Below are positions 8,944 through 17,915 of a stretch of 64,000 bases of DNA, piece after piece. The stretch's first letter is position 1. Every line of letters begins with the position of its first letter. Where the stretch lies: NCBI GenBank assembly GCA_016722285.1, contig JADKGI010000001.1, positions 558,001-622,000 of the forward strand. Direction: 5' to 3'. The translations under genes and the position numbers were made by a program. The notes below the pieces were generated by a model. That model saw nothing but the letters and a program-made list of their open reading frames with translations. It was not told where the DNA came from and did no database searches. Source of the DNA: Saprospiraceae bacterium. Its GTDB lineage: Bacteria > Bacteroidota > Bacteroidia > Chitinophagales > Saprospiraceae.

Positions 8944-10881
8944 ATGATTATTTTCATGCGAATTCCATCTGGCAATAAAATACAAAAAAAAAAACAAGAA
9001 AACAAAAATGACCTTAAATATGCTTATATAACTAAAACTAAAATTTTATTTATTCTTTTAGGATTTAGTTTAATAACCGTATTTGCGGGATGCACAGTTA
9101 TAGGAACAGGCATAGGTAGTATAGTAGATAAAAAGAATAAAAAAGAAATTCAAATATCGGGGTGGGAAATTACTAAGATTCCTAAAACAAAGCCATTAAC
9201 ATTTTTTTTGAAAAATGGCGATTCCATTTCTGATAAATACATAGGAATAATGACTTTACCTGAAGATGAATATAAAAACATTTATCTAAAAAATTACTCA
9301 GATCTAAATCAATTTTCTCAATTGCCAATTTTTGGAGATACCATTGAATTGGCGCTATCAGATTCAAAAAAATCCAGAATACGACTGCCTTTTTCAGGTT
9401 TTAATTATAACTCGGTGCTGGTAAAGAAAGGTAATGGTGATCTAAAATGGTATCAATATAAAAATATAGTTTCTGTCAAGCTTATAGATGGTAGATTAAT
9501 GGATATTAACCAAATTCAAAATTTGGTAAAAACAGGTGAGCTAAAATCCAGAAGTTTTATTCAGACGAAAAGTAAAATACAAATCAATCCAGCTGATATC
9601 CAATATATTTCTTATTATAAATATGGCTCAAATGGAGCTTTAACAGGCATTTTGATTGGTGCAGGTATTGATGTTGGAATCGTAGCTATAATTTTTAGTA
9701 ATTTTTCCATCGATTTTGGATCAAAAAATTATACCTCCAATAACAGCGGTTCCTGCCCCAATATTTACTCCTATGACGGAAAAAATTATCACCTTGATTC
9801 TGAAACCTTTGGCGGGTCTATCTTTAAAGGTGCCCAAAGAACCGACATAGACAATCTGGATTATCTGAAAGAACATAAAGGATACTACCAACTCAGGCTC
9901 ACCAACGAACTGGACGAAACCCAATATGTGGACGAATTTAAACTCCTGGTGGCGGACCACCCGAAAGGTACACAAGTGATACCGTCCTTTGACGGAAAAC
10001 TCCACGTTTTAAATACATTGAAATCTCCTGAAAGAGCTACGGACAAGGATGGAAACAATGTCCTGCATCTCATCAAATCCAAAGATGACAATGTCTGGAT
10101 CAGCAATCCCTTCAACCGAAATCCTGAAATCCCTGGCGACGGAAGAGATGCTATGGAAGTAGAGTTTGACAAACCACTTTACGCTGAAACTGTAAAACTG
10201 GCATTTAATGTACGGAATACCCTGTGGGCCGCTTCCCTGCAAAAAGAAATGCTGTCTCTCCACGGTAGCAAGCTGCAGGATTGGTATCAACTGATGAACA
10301 CTTCCGAGCCGGCAAGGAACGTTTTTACTAAAGCTATGATACGTGAAGGTATGCTTCTCGTTCAGATATGGGATGGTACAAATTGGCAGACAAAAGACTA
10401 TGTATGGGAAGTTGGACCAGCACTCCCCAAAGATCAGGTGGTCGTACTCGATCTGAAAGATATCTCTGGCGACAAACTGAAAATCAGGCTCGAATCTACT
10501 GTCGGCTTCTGGATGATCAACAGTATAGCTGCTGATTTTTCAGAAGATACTACAGCAGATTTTCATGAGCTCACCGCCGAATCAGCCATTGATCAGACCG
10601 GAAAAAATGTAACAGAAATACTACGAAATAATGATGGTCAGTATCTCGTCATGCCAAATACCACGGACAAAGTTGATATTACCTTTAAGTCTCTACCTTC
10701 AAAGAAAAACTTTACCCGAACATATCTGCTCAAGTGCTCCGGATACTACCATATTCATACTGCTGAAACAGGAGAACCCAAACTTTCGATCCTCAACACA
10801 CTGATCGCTGAACCAGGCGCCTACGGACAATTTGTACTGAGGAAACTGAATAAGGAACTTAATCTTTCAGCAATTCAATAA
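8944..10881 (+). CDS. Lipoprotein of an unnamed family, tandem copy 3
   Basis: The 645-residue protein has the same plan as copy 1: lipobox VFAGC (Cys50), then KKEIQISGWEITKI, INPADIQYIS, a Gly-rich hydrophobic stretch (GALTGILIGAGIDV), and the conserved C-terminal module from SCPNIYSYDG (Cys271) to the end. The N-terminal extension before the hydrophobic core is unusually long and very Lys-rich because of an 11-A tract. A start at the Met codon at 8956 is equally possible. The C-terminal module is a mosaic: 9881-10096 differs from copy 2 at only three positions, while 10118-10213 is identical to copy 1 over 96 nt. Function is unknown; it is presumably surface- or periplasm-exposed. The next gene starts 10 nt downstream. 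Confidence 0.8.
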   Translation: MIIFMRIPSGNKIQKKKQENKNDLKYAYITKTKILFILLGFSLITVFAGCTVIGTGIGSIVDKKNKKEIQISGWEITKIPKTKPLTFFLKNGDSISDKYIGIMTLPEDEYKNIYLKNYSDLNQFSQLPIFGDTIELALSDSKKSRIRLPFSGFNYNSVLVKKGNGDLKWYQYKNIVSVKLIDGRLMDINQIQNLVKTGELKSRSFIQTKSKIQINPADIQYISYYKYGSNGALTGILIGAGIDVGIVAIIFSNFSIDFGSKNYTSNNSGSCPNIYSYDGKNYHLDSETFGGSIFKGAQRTDIDNLDYLKEHKGYYQLRLTNELDETQYVDEFKLLVADHPKGTQVIPSFDGKLHVLNTLKSPERATDKDGNNVLHLIKSKDDNVWISNPFNRNPEIPGDGRDAMEVEFDKPLYAETVKLAFNVRNTLWAASLQKEMLSLHGSKLQDWYQLMNTSEPARNVFTKAMIREGMLLVQIWDGTNWQTKDYVWEVGPALPKDQVVVLDLKDISGDKLKIRLESTVGFWMINSIAADFSEDTTADFHELTAESAIDQTGKNVTEILRNNDGQYLVMPNTTDKVDITFKSLPSKKNFTRTYLLKCSGYYHIHTAETGEPKLSILNTLIAEPGAYGQFVLRKLNKELNLSAIQ

Positions 10882-10891
10882 AATTATCACT

Positions 10892-12130
10892 ATGAATTTC
10901 CCACGAATCGTAATTACAGGTATAGAATGTATCACTCCTGCAGGAAGTGGAAAAGATGCATTGTTATCAGCACTTAAGAAAGGTAAATCTTTGACATCAA
11001 AGATCGATTCGTTTTGTATAAGTGATTTGCCTCCTCCGGTGGGTGTTTTGGTTCCTGACTTTGATGCAAAATCAATCATGAATGTCCATCAGATAAAACG
11101 GCTGGATAAATCAGGTCAATTTTTTTTGGCTGCAGGAAAGATGGCTATTAATGACAGCCAAATAATGAGTGCACAACCCAACCTCCAAAAAACAGGCATC
11201 TTCGAAGGCAGCTCGTTGGGAGGGTTAAACAGTATATTGGATGAACATTCTACACTTGTAAATCAGGGTCCCGGACATATAAATCCCTTTATGATTATAA
11301 AAGGAATGAATGGTATTGCTGGCAGTTTACTTGCTATGGAATATAAAATCAATGGACCAGTCTTAAATTTTTCCAACGGAAGCGTATCTTCCGCGTCAGC
11401 CATATATTCAGCCTTTCATATGCTTAGAGCCAAAGAAATAGATGTGGCCATTGCAGGGGGAAGCGAGGCTCCAATAAATTATAATATTTATAGTATTTTT
11501 GGTAAGGTAGGAGCTATGTGTACAGATACGGGTAATCCTGAAAAAGCATGCAGGCCGTTTGATATATCCAGGTCAGGATTAATCCTTGGCGAAGGCGGAG
11601 GGTGTATTGTTATGGAAAGGCTCGACGATGCCTTAAGAAGAAAGGCACATATTTATGCTGAAATATCAGGCGTAGCCATGACTAATGATGCCTACAATCC
11701 GGTTGCGCCGGAAGAAGACGCTATTTAACAAAGTAGATGTGTACAGTTGGCAATTGATAATTCAAAAATAAATATCGAAGACATTGGATTTATTGCAAGC
11801 CATGGTACTTCTACCATCCTGAATGACCGGATAGAAAGTGTAGCCATAAATAAAATTTTCGGAGAAAAAGCCCAAAATATTCCCGTAACGGCTATGAAAT
11901 CAATCTTGGGCCACAGTTTAGGAGCCTGCACCATTATTGAGATGATAGGAGGCATTATGGCAATGAATGACTCTTTCGTTCCAATGATAGCTAATCTGGA
12001 AGAAGTTGATCCCCAGTGTAATCTAAGTTTCGTAATGCATCAGGCTTTACAAAAAAATGTGAAATCATTCCTTATAAAGAACTCAAGTTTTGGTGGTAAA
12101 AATACAGCTATAGTAATCCGCAAGTTTTAA
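10892..12130 (+). pseudogene. Beta-ketoacyl synthase-like gene interrupted by an in-frame TAA, catalytic Cys replaced by Ser
   Basis: One frame spans the whole thiolase fold of a FabF-type condensing enzyme, 412 codons counting an internal TAA at 11726-11728. Before the stop lie the N-terminal VITGIECITPAGSG, the region GPVLNFSNGSVSSAS, AIAGGSEAP, and ILGEGGGCIVME. After it lie the two His motifs IASHGTST and ILGHSLGA and a C-terminal SSFGGKNTA. Homology resumes a few codons after the stop without a frame change, so this is a nonsense codon, not a frameshift. In addition the nucleophile position, which reads TAC in active enzymes, here reads NGS (Ser164), so even the full-length protein would lack the condensing Cys. 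It may be a dead gene, a sequence error on top of a non-condensing paralogue, or a chain-length-factor-like partner. It starts 10 nt after lipoprotein copy 3. Confidence 0.85.
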
Positions 12131-12216
12131 AGAATAAAGCCTGTATTTTAATCCTTTCAATATAGTTGAATATCATTCTTTTTTGTATTTTTAAGGCTTC
12201 TAATCATTAATGCCAT

Positions 12217-13304
12217 ATGCAACAGAGACTCCTATCACTCGATGTCTTCCGCGGAATGACCATTTTCTTTATGATCATAGTCAATACACCAGGAAGCTGG
12301 GAGTATGTATATGCACCACTCCGGCATGCCAAATGGGATGGATGCACCCCAACGGATCTTGTTTTCCCCTTTTTATGTTTATCGTTGGGGTATCCATGGC
12401 TATTTCATACAGCAAATTTGAAAACGGACCGCAAAAGGAATGGATAAATAAAGCCGTCACAAGAGGATTAAAGATAATCCTGATAGGCCTTTTACTCAAC
12501 TGGTTTCCGTTTTACACAAAAAATATTACTGATCTCAGGTTGTTTGGAGTACTCCAGCGGATAGGATTGGCTTTTTTGTTTGCCTCTATCCTGATCACGC
12601 TTATTAATAAAAAATATTTATGGTATCTTCTGGCTGCTATTCTGGTTTCTTACTGGGGTATAATGTTATCTGCTGGAGACCAGGGGCTCACACTTGAGGG
12701 CAATCTGGTCAGAACGATTGACCTGGCACTATTCGGCGAATCTCATATCTACAAAGGCTATGGAATTCCCTTTGATCCGGAAGGCTTGTTGAGCACCCTG
12801 CCGGCGATAGGGACGGTGATACTCGGGTTTATTACCGGGAAGAATCTTCTCTCCAATCCTGATCTGAATAAAAAAATCCAATGGTTGCTTATCATTGGTA
12901 TCGTATGCGGGGCTGTTGGTTTTCTTTGGGGATATATGGGCTTCCCAATCAATAAACCGATATGGAGCAGCAGCTATGTACTTTATGCCGGTGGACTTGC
13001 TATGTTGTTTCTGGCTGTGATGATGTGGATCATTGATGTCAATGGATTTCAGAAATGGACGTATATTTTTAAGGCCTTTGGTCAGAATCCTCTGGTAAGT
13101 TTTGCTTTATCGGGCCTTTTTGTAAAAACAATGAACCTGATTCCGATCGGAGACAAAAAACTGTATGGCTGGTTGTACTCCAATGTTTATCAGACTACTT
13201 TCGGCGACTATTTAGGCTCCTTTTTACTTGCTTTGTCTTTTGTTATGTTTATCTGGATATTTGCCTGGATTCTTGATAGGAAAGGAATCATAATAAAGGT
13301 ATAG
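12217..13304 (+). pseudogene. NagX/COG4299-type membrane acyltransferase (heparan-alpha-glucosaminide N-acetyltransferase-like), frameshifted
   Basis: The natural start at 12217 gives MQQRLLSLDVFRGMTIFFM and then WDGCTPTDLVFPF, hallmarks of the COG4299/DUF5009 acyltransferase family. At the five-T tract 12370-12374 the frame is lost. Adding one T would restore the expected FPFFMFIVGVSMAIS, which is instead found in the +2-shifted frame that runs on to 13304. The repaired product has 362 residues with about ten membrane helices, normal for the family. Relatives transfer acetyl groups across the membrane to amino sugars or glycans. A one-base loss in a homopolymer is also the most common sequencing error, so the gene may be intact in the organism. 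Confidence 0.85.
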
Positions 13305-13368
13305 GTCATCTGACCGATGGGCAAAGGCGGTGTATTCGTCATTGTGATGTCAGATTTTTAATTTAATA

Positions 13369-13405
13369 CGAAGTGATCTATCAGTCTATTATCAAAATCA
13401 CTTCG
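13369..13405 (+). repeat. Inverted repeat in the 385-bp spacer before glyS
   Basis: CGAAGTGAT (13369-13377) and ATCACTTCG (13397-13405) form a perfect 9-bp stem with a 19-nt loop. No strong T-run follows, so it is a weak terminator at best and could instead be a protein-binding dyad. Apart from this and the glyS promoter I see nothing else in 13305-13689. Confidence 0.4.
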
Positions 13406-13623
13406 CATTTCACAAGCAAATTGCAATTGCTTTGGAAAAAGCTGGACGACTCATAAGAATAAACCAATAAAAACCCTCGATTATCATTCAGGTTAGGTAA
13501 AAATCAGGGATTTTTGCATTTCATCAGAACAAAATAATCTTTGTTCAGGATTAAGCATGTTACAATTAAAGTTTTCTTTATTTCACCCACACTTTTCCCA
13601 ATAAACTATTAACATTGGCAGGA

Positions 13624-13657
13624 TTTTGGTAATTATTTGGGTATTAACGTATTTTTG
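13624..13657 (+). promoter_or_regulatory. Bacteroidota-type promoter for glyS
   Basis: TTTTG at 13624-13628 and TATTTTTG at 13650-13657 are separated by 21 nt and match the TTTG/TAnnTTTG consensus. The glyS start codon is 32 nt downstream of the -7 box, leaving a short AT-rich leader. Confidence 0.6.
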
Positions 13658-13689
13658 CGTGAATTTTTAAAAAATAAGAAAAAATACCT

Positions 13690-15225
13690 ATGGATTTTAA
13701 GAGTCTGATATCACACTGTAAAGAATATGGTTTTATTTTTCAATCATCAGAAATTTATGACGGCTTAAGTGCAGTATATGATTACGGCCCATATGGTGTT
13801 GAGCTAAAAAACAATATAAAAAGTTACTGGTGGAAGTCTATGGTACAGATGCATGAAAATATTGTGGGCCTCGATGCTGCTATTTTTATGCATCCCAAAA
13901 CATGGAAAGCATCAGGTCACGTAGATGCATTTAACGACCCGCTCGTAGATAATAAAGACTCCAAGAAAAGATATCGTGCCGATCAGCTAATAGAAGGATA
14001 TGCTGAAAAAATAGATGCTAAAAACATCAAAGACGTGGAAAAAGCCAAAGCCCGCTTTGGAGATACATTTGATGAAAATCAATTCAGAACCACCAATGAC
14101 CGTATCATTGAAAGACAAAAACAGATCGATGCTGTCCTTGGCAGGCTCGCTGAGGCTATGAAAGCCGGCGATATGGAAGGGCTCAAAAATATGATCGATG
14201 AGTATGAGATCGTATGCCCGGAAAGCGGCTCCCGCAACTGGACAGAAGTCCGCCAGTTTAATCTCATGTTTAATACTCAGCTTGGAAATATCGCTGGTGA
14301 AGAAGGTAAGCTATATCTGCGTCCGGAGACAGCTCAGGGTATATTTGTCAATTTTCTGAACGTTCAGAAATCTACCAGACAGAAAATTCCTTTTGGAATA
14401 GCTCAGATCGGAAAAGCCTTCAGAAACGAAATCGTAGCCCGACAGTTTATTTTTCGGATGCGCGAGTTTGAACAAATGGAAATGCAGTTTTTCATCCGAC
14501 CCGGCACAGAGATGGATTGGTATGAATACTGGAAGCAAGCCAGACTCAAGTGGCACAAAGCCATCGGCACGGACCCTTCCAAACTGAAATTTCACGACCA
14601 TGCAAATCTGGCACATTATGCCAATGCAGCCGTTGACATAGAATTTGAATTTCCTTTTGGTTTCAGAGAACTTGAAGGTATTCATTCCAGGACTGACTTT
14701 GATCTTACTCAACATCAGGAACTTTCAGGTAAAAAGTTGCAGTATTTTGATCCGGAACTGAATGAGAATTATGTTCCCTATGTAGTAGAGACATCCATTG
14801 GATGTGACAGAATGTTTTTGGCGATGGTAGCCGATGCACTAAAGGAAGAAACCGTACCGGATGCTGATGGCAAAGATTCAGTAAGAATAGTGATGAAACT
14901 GCATCCTGCATTGGCACCGGTAAAAGTGGCGGTATTGCCATTGCTAAAGAATAAAGAAGAGCTGACTAAAGCTGCTACTGATATTTACGACAAGTTGAAG
15001 CTGTCATTTATTTGTCAATATGACGAAAAAGATGCGATCGGTCGAAGGTACAGAAGGCAGGATGCTATTGGAACCCCATTTTGTGTGACAATAGATTTTG
15101 AAACACTGGAAAACGACACCGTGACTATCAGAGACAGAGACACACTTGAGCAGCAAAGGGTAAAAATTGATGATATCAGAGGTGTTGTACAGGGCAAGGT
15201 GGCAATGGAAAACCTATTGGTTTAA
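13690..15225 (+). CDS. glyS: Glycine--tRNA ligase (single-chain, homodimeric type)
   Basis: The 511-residue protein is a class II aminoacyl-tRNA synthetase of the alpha2 type, not the two-subunit GlyQ/GlyS type. The N-terminus CKEYGFIFQSSEIYDG and YDYGPYGVELKNN are characteristic of GlyRS. Motif 2 is seen in YLRPETAQGIFVNF and GKAFRNEI, and motif 3 in SIGCDRMFLAMV. The insertion region EGIHSRTDFDLTQHQ contacts the acceptor stem in this family. The anticodon-binding domain follows from about residue 395 (LAPVKVAVLPLL) and ends with RDRDTLEQQRV. Length and motif order are normal. It acts in the cytoplasm, charging tRNA-Gly for translation. It has its own promoter and appears to be monocistronic or followed loosely by the next gene, 52 nt away. 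Confidence 0.97.
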   Translation: MDFKSLISHCKEYGFIFQSSEIYDGLSAVYDYGPYGVELKNNIKSYWWKSMVQMHENIVGLDAAIFMHPKTWKASGHVDAFNDPLVDNKDSKKRYRADQLIEGYAEKIDAKNIKDVEKAKARFGDTFDENQFRTTNDRIIERQKQIDAVLGRLAEAMKAGDMEGLKNMIDEYEIVCPESGSRNWTEVRQFNLMFNTQLGNIAGEEGKLYLRPETAQGIFVNFLNVQKSTRQKIPFGIAQIGKAFRNEIVARQFIFRMREFEQMEMQFFIRPGTEMDWYEYWKQARLKWHKAIGTDPSKLKFHDHANLAHYANAAVDIEFEFPFGFRELEGIHSRTDFDLTQHQELSGKKLQYFDPELNENYVPYVVETSIGCDRMFLAMVADALKEETVPDADGKDSVRIVMKLHPALAPVKVAVLPLLKNKEELTKAATDIYDKLKLSFICQYDEKDAIGRRYRRQDAIGTPFCVTIDFETLENDTVTIRDRDTLEQQRVKIDDIRGVVQGKVAMENLLV

Positions 15226-15277
15226 GCAGAATGGCATTCGGACTAACCTATAATATTCTCTACATAAATGATGTCAG

Positions 15278-16057
15278 ATGAAACCGTCAATAATTATTAT
15301 TTTTATACTTACAAGTACTGCATATCTCACTTCACAAAGTAACTGGGCAGGAACTTATGAAGGAGTGCTCGATCGGGATCAGGTAAAACTGACGTTAATA
15401 AAATCAGGAAAAAACACTCTGTCGGGTAACATGACAGACTCTGCCAATAAATACGATGTTGAAGGAATATACAGTGGCAATACATTTACCGGAAGCGCAA
15501 ATGAAAAAAATCTGGGCCTAATCTTTGAAATGGTTTCTGTACTGAATGGTAATCAATTGCAGACCACCCTTATGCTCGATGTGTTTGGGAAGAAGGAAAA
15601 AATGGAGATAACCTTTATCAGATCAGGATCTGCCATTACACCTGCCAAATCAACGAAAACAGATGAAAAAAATGTGGTATCAGGTAAAAAGAGAGATCCG
15701 CAGGTAGTGGGTCTATGGGTCAAGGAATCTAATTACAATTCAGGATATGGGTTTAATGATACCTATGGTGCCATGAGTGTAAGCGAAAAAATGGAATTTC
15801 TGGCTGACGGAACTATGGCTGACGGAGGGAGTCAGACCGTCATCAGCGGATCCAATTACTATGGCACGTCTTCTTCAGGCTCAAAAAACATTCTGCAAGG
15901 TATGAATTGGTACACTGATGAAAATAAAATATATCTGGTTGTTACTGAAAACGGGCAGAGTCAGACTGTAGAGTTGGGAAAATACTTTATTGAAAACAGC
16001 CATATGCTGATCACCGGGAGTAACGGAGAAAAGCTGTTGCTCTCCAAGAAGAAATAA
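15278..16057 (+). CDS. Exported hypothetical protein, about 259 residues
   Basis: The start gives a typical Sec signal peptide (a hydrophobic run ending in YLTSQS). The mature part begins with NWAGTYEGVL, followed by short alternating beta-type segments with many Gly, Asn and Ser (LSGNMTDSANKYDVEG, NTFTGSANEK). A second Trp-containing element, VVGLWVKESNYNSGYG, starts about residue 145. The pattern, repeats of 'amount of change after processing' strands, suggests a small beta-barrel or lipocalin-like fold duplicated once. I do not recognise a named family or any catalytic motif. It lies between glyS and an M23 peptidase gene on the same strand, 90 nt before the latter. A periplasmic or secreted location is likely. 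Confidence 0.65.
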   Translation: MKPSIIIIFILTSTAYLTSQSNWAGTYEGVLDRDQVKLTLIKSGKNTLSGNMTDSANKYDVEGIYSGNTFTGSANEKNLGLIFEMVSVLNGNQLQTTLMLDVFGKKEKMEITFIRSGSAITPAKSTKTDEKNVVSGKKRDPQVVGLWVKESNYNSGYGFNDTYGAMSVSEKMEFLADGTMADGGSQTVISGSNYYGTSSSGSKNILQGMNWYTDENKIYLVVTENGQSQTVELGKYFIENSHMLITGSNGEKLLLSKKK

Positions 16058-16147
16058 TCAGAATTATTTTTCGTACATTAAGGCCTGATGCTTGAATTCA
16101 GCATTAAGATGCTATTATTTATTGAATTTTATTAATTCCAAAAACTG

Positions 16148-17896
16148 ATGACTTCAGCTGTTTTTACAATTTCATATAGGAAATTATTCCTTATTTGGTC
16201 ATTAACTATTTTTCAATATATGTTAGTGCAAAGCCAGTCGCTGGTGGTGCCTGATGGTACTTTCCGCAGTCCGGTTGACTATACTTTCAGGCTATCGGGT
16301 GGATTTAATGAACTAAGAGAAACACACTTCCATTCAGGAATTGATATCAAGCCCTCAAGCGGCGCAAAAAAAGATAAAATTTACTGCATCGGTGCTGGCT
16401 TTGTATCGAGAATCAAAGTTGCAGCTGGAGGCTACGGTTATGCACTCTACATAGATCATCCTGAATGCGGGTTTACATCTGTATATGCCCATCTCGAATC
16501 ATACAGCAGCAGGATCGATAAGATTGTCAAAAGTTATCAGTTGAAACAAGAGTCATTTGAAGTGGATATTTATCTGACCAACGATATTTTGCCCGTTACT
16601 ACTGGAGAAGTGATAGGTATTATGGGGACTTCCGGGTTCTCATTTGGTGAGCACCTCCATTTTGAAATCAGAGATACTAAAACAGAAAAACCGATTAACC
16701 CGTATCTGTTTGGATTTATCGTACCGGATAAAATCACACCTACTGTACAGAACCTGTCCATTCATGGGCTTGATAAGAATTTTCATAAGATATATGATAT
16801 TAAAGTTCCTTTGGGCGAGGCTGAAAATGGCCAGATATCTGTCATCGAAACGATAGAAGTACCTTCATCCAACATAGGATTTGCTTTACAGATGTATGAC
16901 AGGGCTGATGGCTCCAGCAATAAACTCGGTATTTACGGATTGCATGTATATGCCGACGAAGCACTTATCTACGGTTATCACATGGACAAGATTTCTTTTT
17001 CTCAGACGCGGCAAATTATCGGCTTTTTTGACTACCAGGAGAAAAAATCATCCGGCAAAACATATACTTTATGTTATAAATATCCCGGCAATGATCTTGA
17101 TTTTCTGGCAAAGAACGGTTCAGGTCTGATATATTTAGATTCACTTGCCAGAACTAAAATTAGGATAGAAGTAGAGGATTTTTTCAGAAACAGAAAAACA
17201 ATACATTTTGAAGTAAAAGGCTTGGGACAACAAAATGATTCGGTCCCGGATAAAAAAGATTTTAAACAATGGGTATATGAAGGTCAGAAAACCGAAATTA
17301 CCGAAAGCGGTATTCAGGTGACATTTGGCAAAAATTCACTTTTCAGAAACATTGCTTTCAGGATGAAAACAAAGAATGAATCTGGGAGAAATACTTCCTA
17401 TAAAATTCATGAATCCAATGAACCTGTAAAATCTGATATTGACCTCAGGATCAGACCGGACATGTCTGATACCAAATGGAAGGATAAAACTATCATGACG
17501 TATATTTCTAGCAGCGGAAAGATGTATAATTGCGGAGGTAGCTGGCAGGACGGATATATAAAATGCAGGATAAATGAATTCGGCACATACAGGATAGATT
17601 ATGATACGGTAGCACCGACTATTAAGAATATCAATTTCAAAACCAAGGCAGGGAAAATATCCAGATACAAATTTGAGATCAAAGATAACTTGCCTGTCAA
17701 AGGAAAAGATGTAAATGAAATCTCCCATAAAGTATGGATAAATGGGGCATTTGTCATAGCTCCGTTCAGCCTTAAGTCTTCAATACTGGAAATTCCCATT
17801 GCAGATCTCCCTGCCGGAACCCATGAATTGCGTATTGAGGTCAGAGACCATAGTCGCAATACCGCTTATTATAAAGCAACTTTTATTAAAATCTGA
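16148..17896 (+). CDS. Exported M23-family metallopeptidase
   Basis: After an N-terminal hydrophobic segment (about residues 12-30) the LytM/M23 domain starts almost at once. Zinc ligands are visible as His62 and Asp66 in FHSGIDIK and as His171 in GEHLHFE, with His169 as the catalytic base. The remaining 380 residues are beta-rich and contain two probable Ig-like segments, including VAPTIKNINFKTKAG near the C-terminus. M23 enzymes cut peptidoglycan cross-bridges or regulate amidases. The domain order (catalytic domain first, long beta tail) is the usual Bacteroidota type. The gene converges on the DUF3857 gene with only 19 nt between stops. Confidence 0.88.
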   Translation: MTSAVFTISYRKLFLIWSLTIFQYMLVQSQSLVVPDGTFRSPVDYTFRLSGGFNELRETHFHSGIDIKPSSGAKKDKIYCIGAGFVSRIKVAAGGYGYALYIDHPECGFTSVYAHLESYSSRIDKIVKSYQLKQESFEVDIYLTNDILPVTTGEVIGIMGTSGFSFGEHLHFEIRDTKTEKPINPYLFGFIVPDKITPTVQNLSIHGLDKNFHKIYDIKVPLGEAENGQISVIETIEVPSSNIGFALQMYDRADGSSNKLGIYGLHVYADEALIYGYHMDKISFSQTRQIIGFFDYQEKKSSGKTYTLCYKYPGNDLDFLAKNGSGLIYLDSLARTKIRIEVEDFFRNRKTIHFEVKGLGQQNDSVPDKKDFKQWVYEGQKTEITESGIQVTFGKNSLFRNIAFRMKTKNESGRNTSYKIHESNEPVKSDIDLRIRPDMSDTKWKDKTIMTYISSSGKMYNCGGSWQDGYIKCRINEFGTYRIDYDTVAPTIKNINFKTKAGKISRYKFEIKDNLPVKGKDVNEISHKVWINGAFVIAPFSLKSSILEIPIADLPAGTHELRIEVRDHSRNTAYYKATFIKI

Positions 17897-17915
17897 CCAA
17901 AGATATTTTTACTTA

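Noticed and set aside
16090..16112. ATGCTTGAATTCAGCAT-type dyad after the small exported protein
   Set aside because: It has a bulge and no T-run, and lies within a short spacer. Not strong enough for a terminator or an operator call.
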